Below are positions 5,829-6,944 of a stretch of DNA of 6,944 nt, piece by piece (position 1 is the stretch's first letter; the number at the start of each line of letters is the position of its first letter). Source of the DNA: DATJPD01 sp036394195 (GTDB taxonomy: Bacteria; Pseudomonadota; Alphaproteobacteria; CACIAM-22H2); NCBI GenBank assembly GCA_036394195.1, contig DASWFO010000063.1, positions 1 through 6,944 of the forward strand. Reading direction: 5' to 3'. The notes beneath the pieces are model-generated. The model was given only the letters and a program-made list of their open reading frames with translations. It ran no database searches and was not told the DNA's origin. A program made the position numbers and the translations under genes.

Positions 5829-5832
5829 CTCC
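5829..5832 (-). promoter_or_regulatory. Shine-Dalgarno site deciding the LysR start
   Basis: GGAG on the minus strand lies 6 bases upstream of the ATG at 5822-5820. The alternative in-frame TTG (5852-5850) has no purine-rich site before it, so the shorter protein is favoured. Confidence 0.6.
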
Positions 5833-5849
5833 GATTGTTTCCTGTCATT

Positions 5850-5860
5850 CAATAGTATTG
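5850..5860. promoter_or_regulatory. Dyad CAATA-G-TATTG, candidate LysR binding site
   Basis: Perfect 5-base arms flank a central G in the AT-rich part of the LysR-amidohydrolase divergent region, 27 bases before the LysR start and about 92 before the amidohydrolase start. TTCAA also occurs as a direct repeat at 5848-5852 and 5861-5865. LysR proteins bind short AT-rich dyads in such positions; the strict symmetric T-N11-A form is not clear here. Confidence 0.4.
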
Positions 5861-5952
5861 TTCAAATCAGCGATCTATTCGAGTCCCAATCCGGGGGCTA
5901 TACAGGGAGAAAGCCAGGCACCACCGCAAACGCCGCCACGAGGGAGAGACGG

Positions 5953-6944
5953 ATGGCTACCACCACGGCACCCATTCCCGCCATCGACGCCGACGGTCAT
6001 ATCTACGAGGCGCCGGACGACGTGCGGCGCTATCTCGACGAGCCGTGGAACCGGCGCAACACGCCGCTGTGGCCGGGCGACCAGCCGTGGGACAACCTGC
6101 TCTTCGACACGCTGAAGCTGTCGTTCGGCTACAAGCAGGGCATGCGGCCCGAGCAGCAGATCGAGATCTGGCACAAGGCGGTCGAGAGCCACAACATCGA
6201 GACCGCGGTGCTGTTTCCGACCGGCACGCACAGCTCGGCGAAGCTGCAGGAGCCGGAGTTCGCCCGGGCGGTGTGCCGCGCCGCCAACACGCTGTTCGCC
6301 AAGGAGTTCACCACCAAGCGCCTGCGGCCGGTCGGCATCCTGCCGATGCGCGACCCCAAGGCCGCGGTGCGCGAGCTGCACCGCGGCGTCGAGGAGCTGG
6401 GGCTTGCCGGCTTCGAGGTGTCGACCACCGGCCTGCCGTTCGCGCTCGGCGATCCGTTCTACGATCCGGTCTACGAGGCCGCCGAAAAGCTCCGCACCAC
6501 GATCTGCATCCATGGGACGCGGCACTGGAGCCACGAGCTCGGCGGCGACCGCCTGCGCACCTTCGCCGAGGTGCACGCCTATGCGTTCTCGGCCGGCATC
6601 ATGCTGCAATTCACGAGCGTGATGTGCCAGGGCGTGCCGGAGCGCTTCCCGAACCTCAAGATGGCGTTCCTCGAAGTCGGCTGCACCTGGCTTCCCTACT
6701 ACCTGGACCGCCTCGACGAGCACTGGTTCAAACGCGGCAAGCTCGAGATGCCGCACGTGAAGCAGAAGCCCAGCGACACGTTCCGGTCCTCGCAGATCAA
6801 GGTCAGCATCGAGGCCGACGAGACCCTGCTGCCGCAGACGGTGGACTATTGCGGCGCCGAGCACCTGCTCTACGCGAGCGACATCCCGCACTGGGACAAC
6901 GAGTTCCCGCACAGCCTGGACCACATCCGGACGACCAACACGCT
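5953..6944 (+). CDS. Metal-dependent amidohydrolase (Amidohydro_2 family), 3'-partial
   Basis: The frame runs from the ATG at 5953 to the right edge without a stop, giving 330 complete codons. GAGGGAG (5940-5946) lies 6 bases before the start. The TIM-barrel metal motifs of the decarboxylase/hydrolase branch are present in order: IDADGHIYE (11-19; H16 and nearby acids), CIHG with H187, FLEVGCTWLPYYLDRLDEHW (239-258, the family's LE-G-W-P-Y-DR-DE signature), and LYASDIPHWD with D310. H16, H187 and D310 would bind a single divalent metal. Relatives include ACMSD, gamma-resorcylate and 5-carboxyvanillate decarboxylases, and ring-cleavage-product hydrolases, so either non-oxidative decarboxylation or hydrolysis is possible. 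There is no signal peptide, so it is cytoplasmic. It is probably the first gene of a LysR-controlled operon continuing to the right. Family is certain, substrate not. Confidence 0.9.
   Translation, partial: MATTTAPIPAIDADGHIYEAPDDVRRYLDEPWNRRNTPLWPGDQPWDNLLFDTLKLSFGYKQGMRPEQQIEIWHKAVESHNIETAVLFPTGTHSSAKLQEPEFARAVCRAANTLFAKEFTTKRLRPVGILPMRDPKAAVRELHRGVEELGLAGFEVSTTGLPFALGDPFYDPVYEAAEKLRTTICIHGTRHWSHELGGDRLRTFAEVHAYAFSAGIMLQFTSVMCQGVPERFPNLKMAFLEVGCTWLPYYLDRLDEHWFKRGKLEMPHVKQKPSDTFRSSQIKVSIEADETLLPQTVDYCGAEHLLYASDIPHWDNEFPHSLDHIRTTNT

Noticed and set aside
5820..5852. Longer LysR start at TTG 5852
   Set aside because: The TTG has no Shine-Dalgarno site and overlaps the candidate operator; the ATG at 5822 has GGAG at 6 bases and fits the family's usual N-terminus.
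4827..5855. Open frame of 342 codons on + opposite LysR
   Set aside because: Longer than the LysR gene but without any domain; the minus strand has the complete helix-turn-helix and effector domain.
5875..6924. Open frame of 349 codons on - opposite the amidohydrolase
   Set aside because: The plus strand has all metal-binding motifs and a ribosome site; this frame is its antisense shadow and would also run into the LysR control region.

Overview
The window is high-GC (roughly two-thirds G+C by eye), densely coded bacterial DNA. The gene content suggests an alphaproteobacterium of the Rhizobiales/Bradyrhizobium type. It has a TctC/Bug-type solute-binding protein, a phthalate-dioxygenase-type Rieske oxygenase, a LysR regulator divergent from an amidohydrolase, a small CheY-like receiver, and an extensin-like lipoprotein. 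The assignment rests on gene content and codon bias only.

Layout from left to right: (1) the 3' part of a maleate isomerase/arylmalonate decarboxylase-like protein on + (ends 608). (2) A tight minus-strand pair transcribed from about 2868 down to 689: a Rieske oxygenase alpha subunit, then a periplasmic tricarboxylate-transporter-type binding protein 17 bases behind it. (3) A non-coding divergent region of about 555 bases (2869-3423). Its Rieske-proximal half holds several strong stem-loops, including a terminator-like hairpin at 3195-3231. Its right half is AT-rich, with a possible promoter and a perfect DnaA box. (4) A plus-strand pair: a single-domain response regulator (3424-3945) and, 9 bases later, an extensin-like lipoprotein with a full LAS-type zinc motif (3955-4626). 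(5) A 254-base convergent gap dominated by a long hairpin built from nine copies of the heptamer CACGGAG (4698-4816). (6) A LysR-type regulator on minus (4881-5822), divergent from a metal-dependent amidohydrolase on + (5953 to beyond the right edge) across 130 bases that contain a dyad.

Two themes emerge. The outer genes look like accessory catabolism of aromatic or carboxylic acids: uptake by the binding protein, ring oxidation by the Rieske enzyme, and carboxylate transformations by the racemase-superfamily protein and the amidohydrolase, with LysR as likely local regulator. The actual substrate cannot be read from the sequence. The central receiver-extensin pair looks like an unrelated regulatory/cell-envelope module. 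I see no transposase, CRISPR array, rRNA or tRNA. No convincingly new multi-gene system is evident. The least explained items are the CACGGAG hairpin, the structured 3064-3231 stretch, and the receiver with an altered acidic pocket next to a DnaA box.
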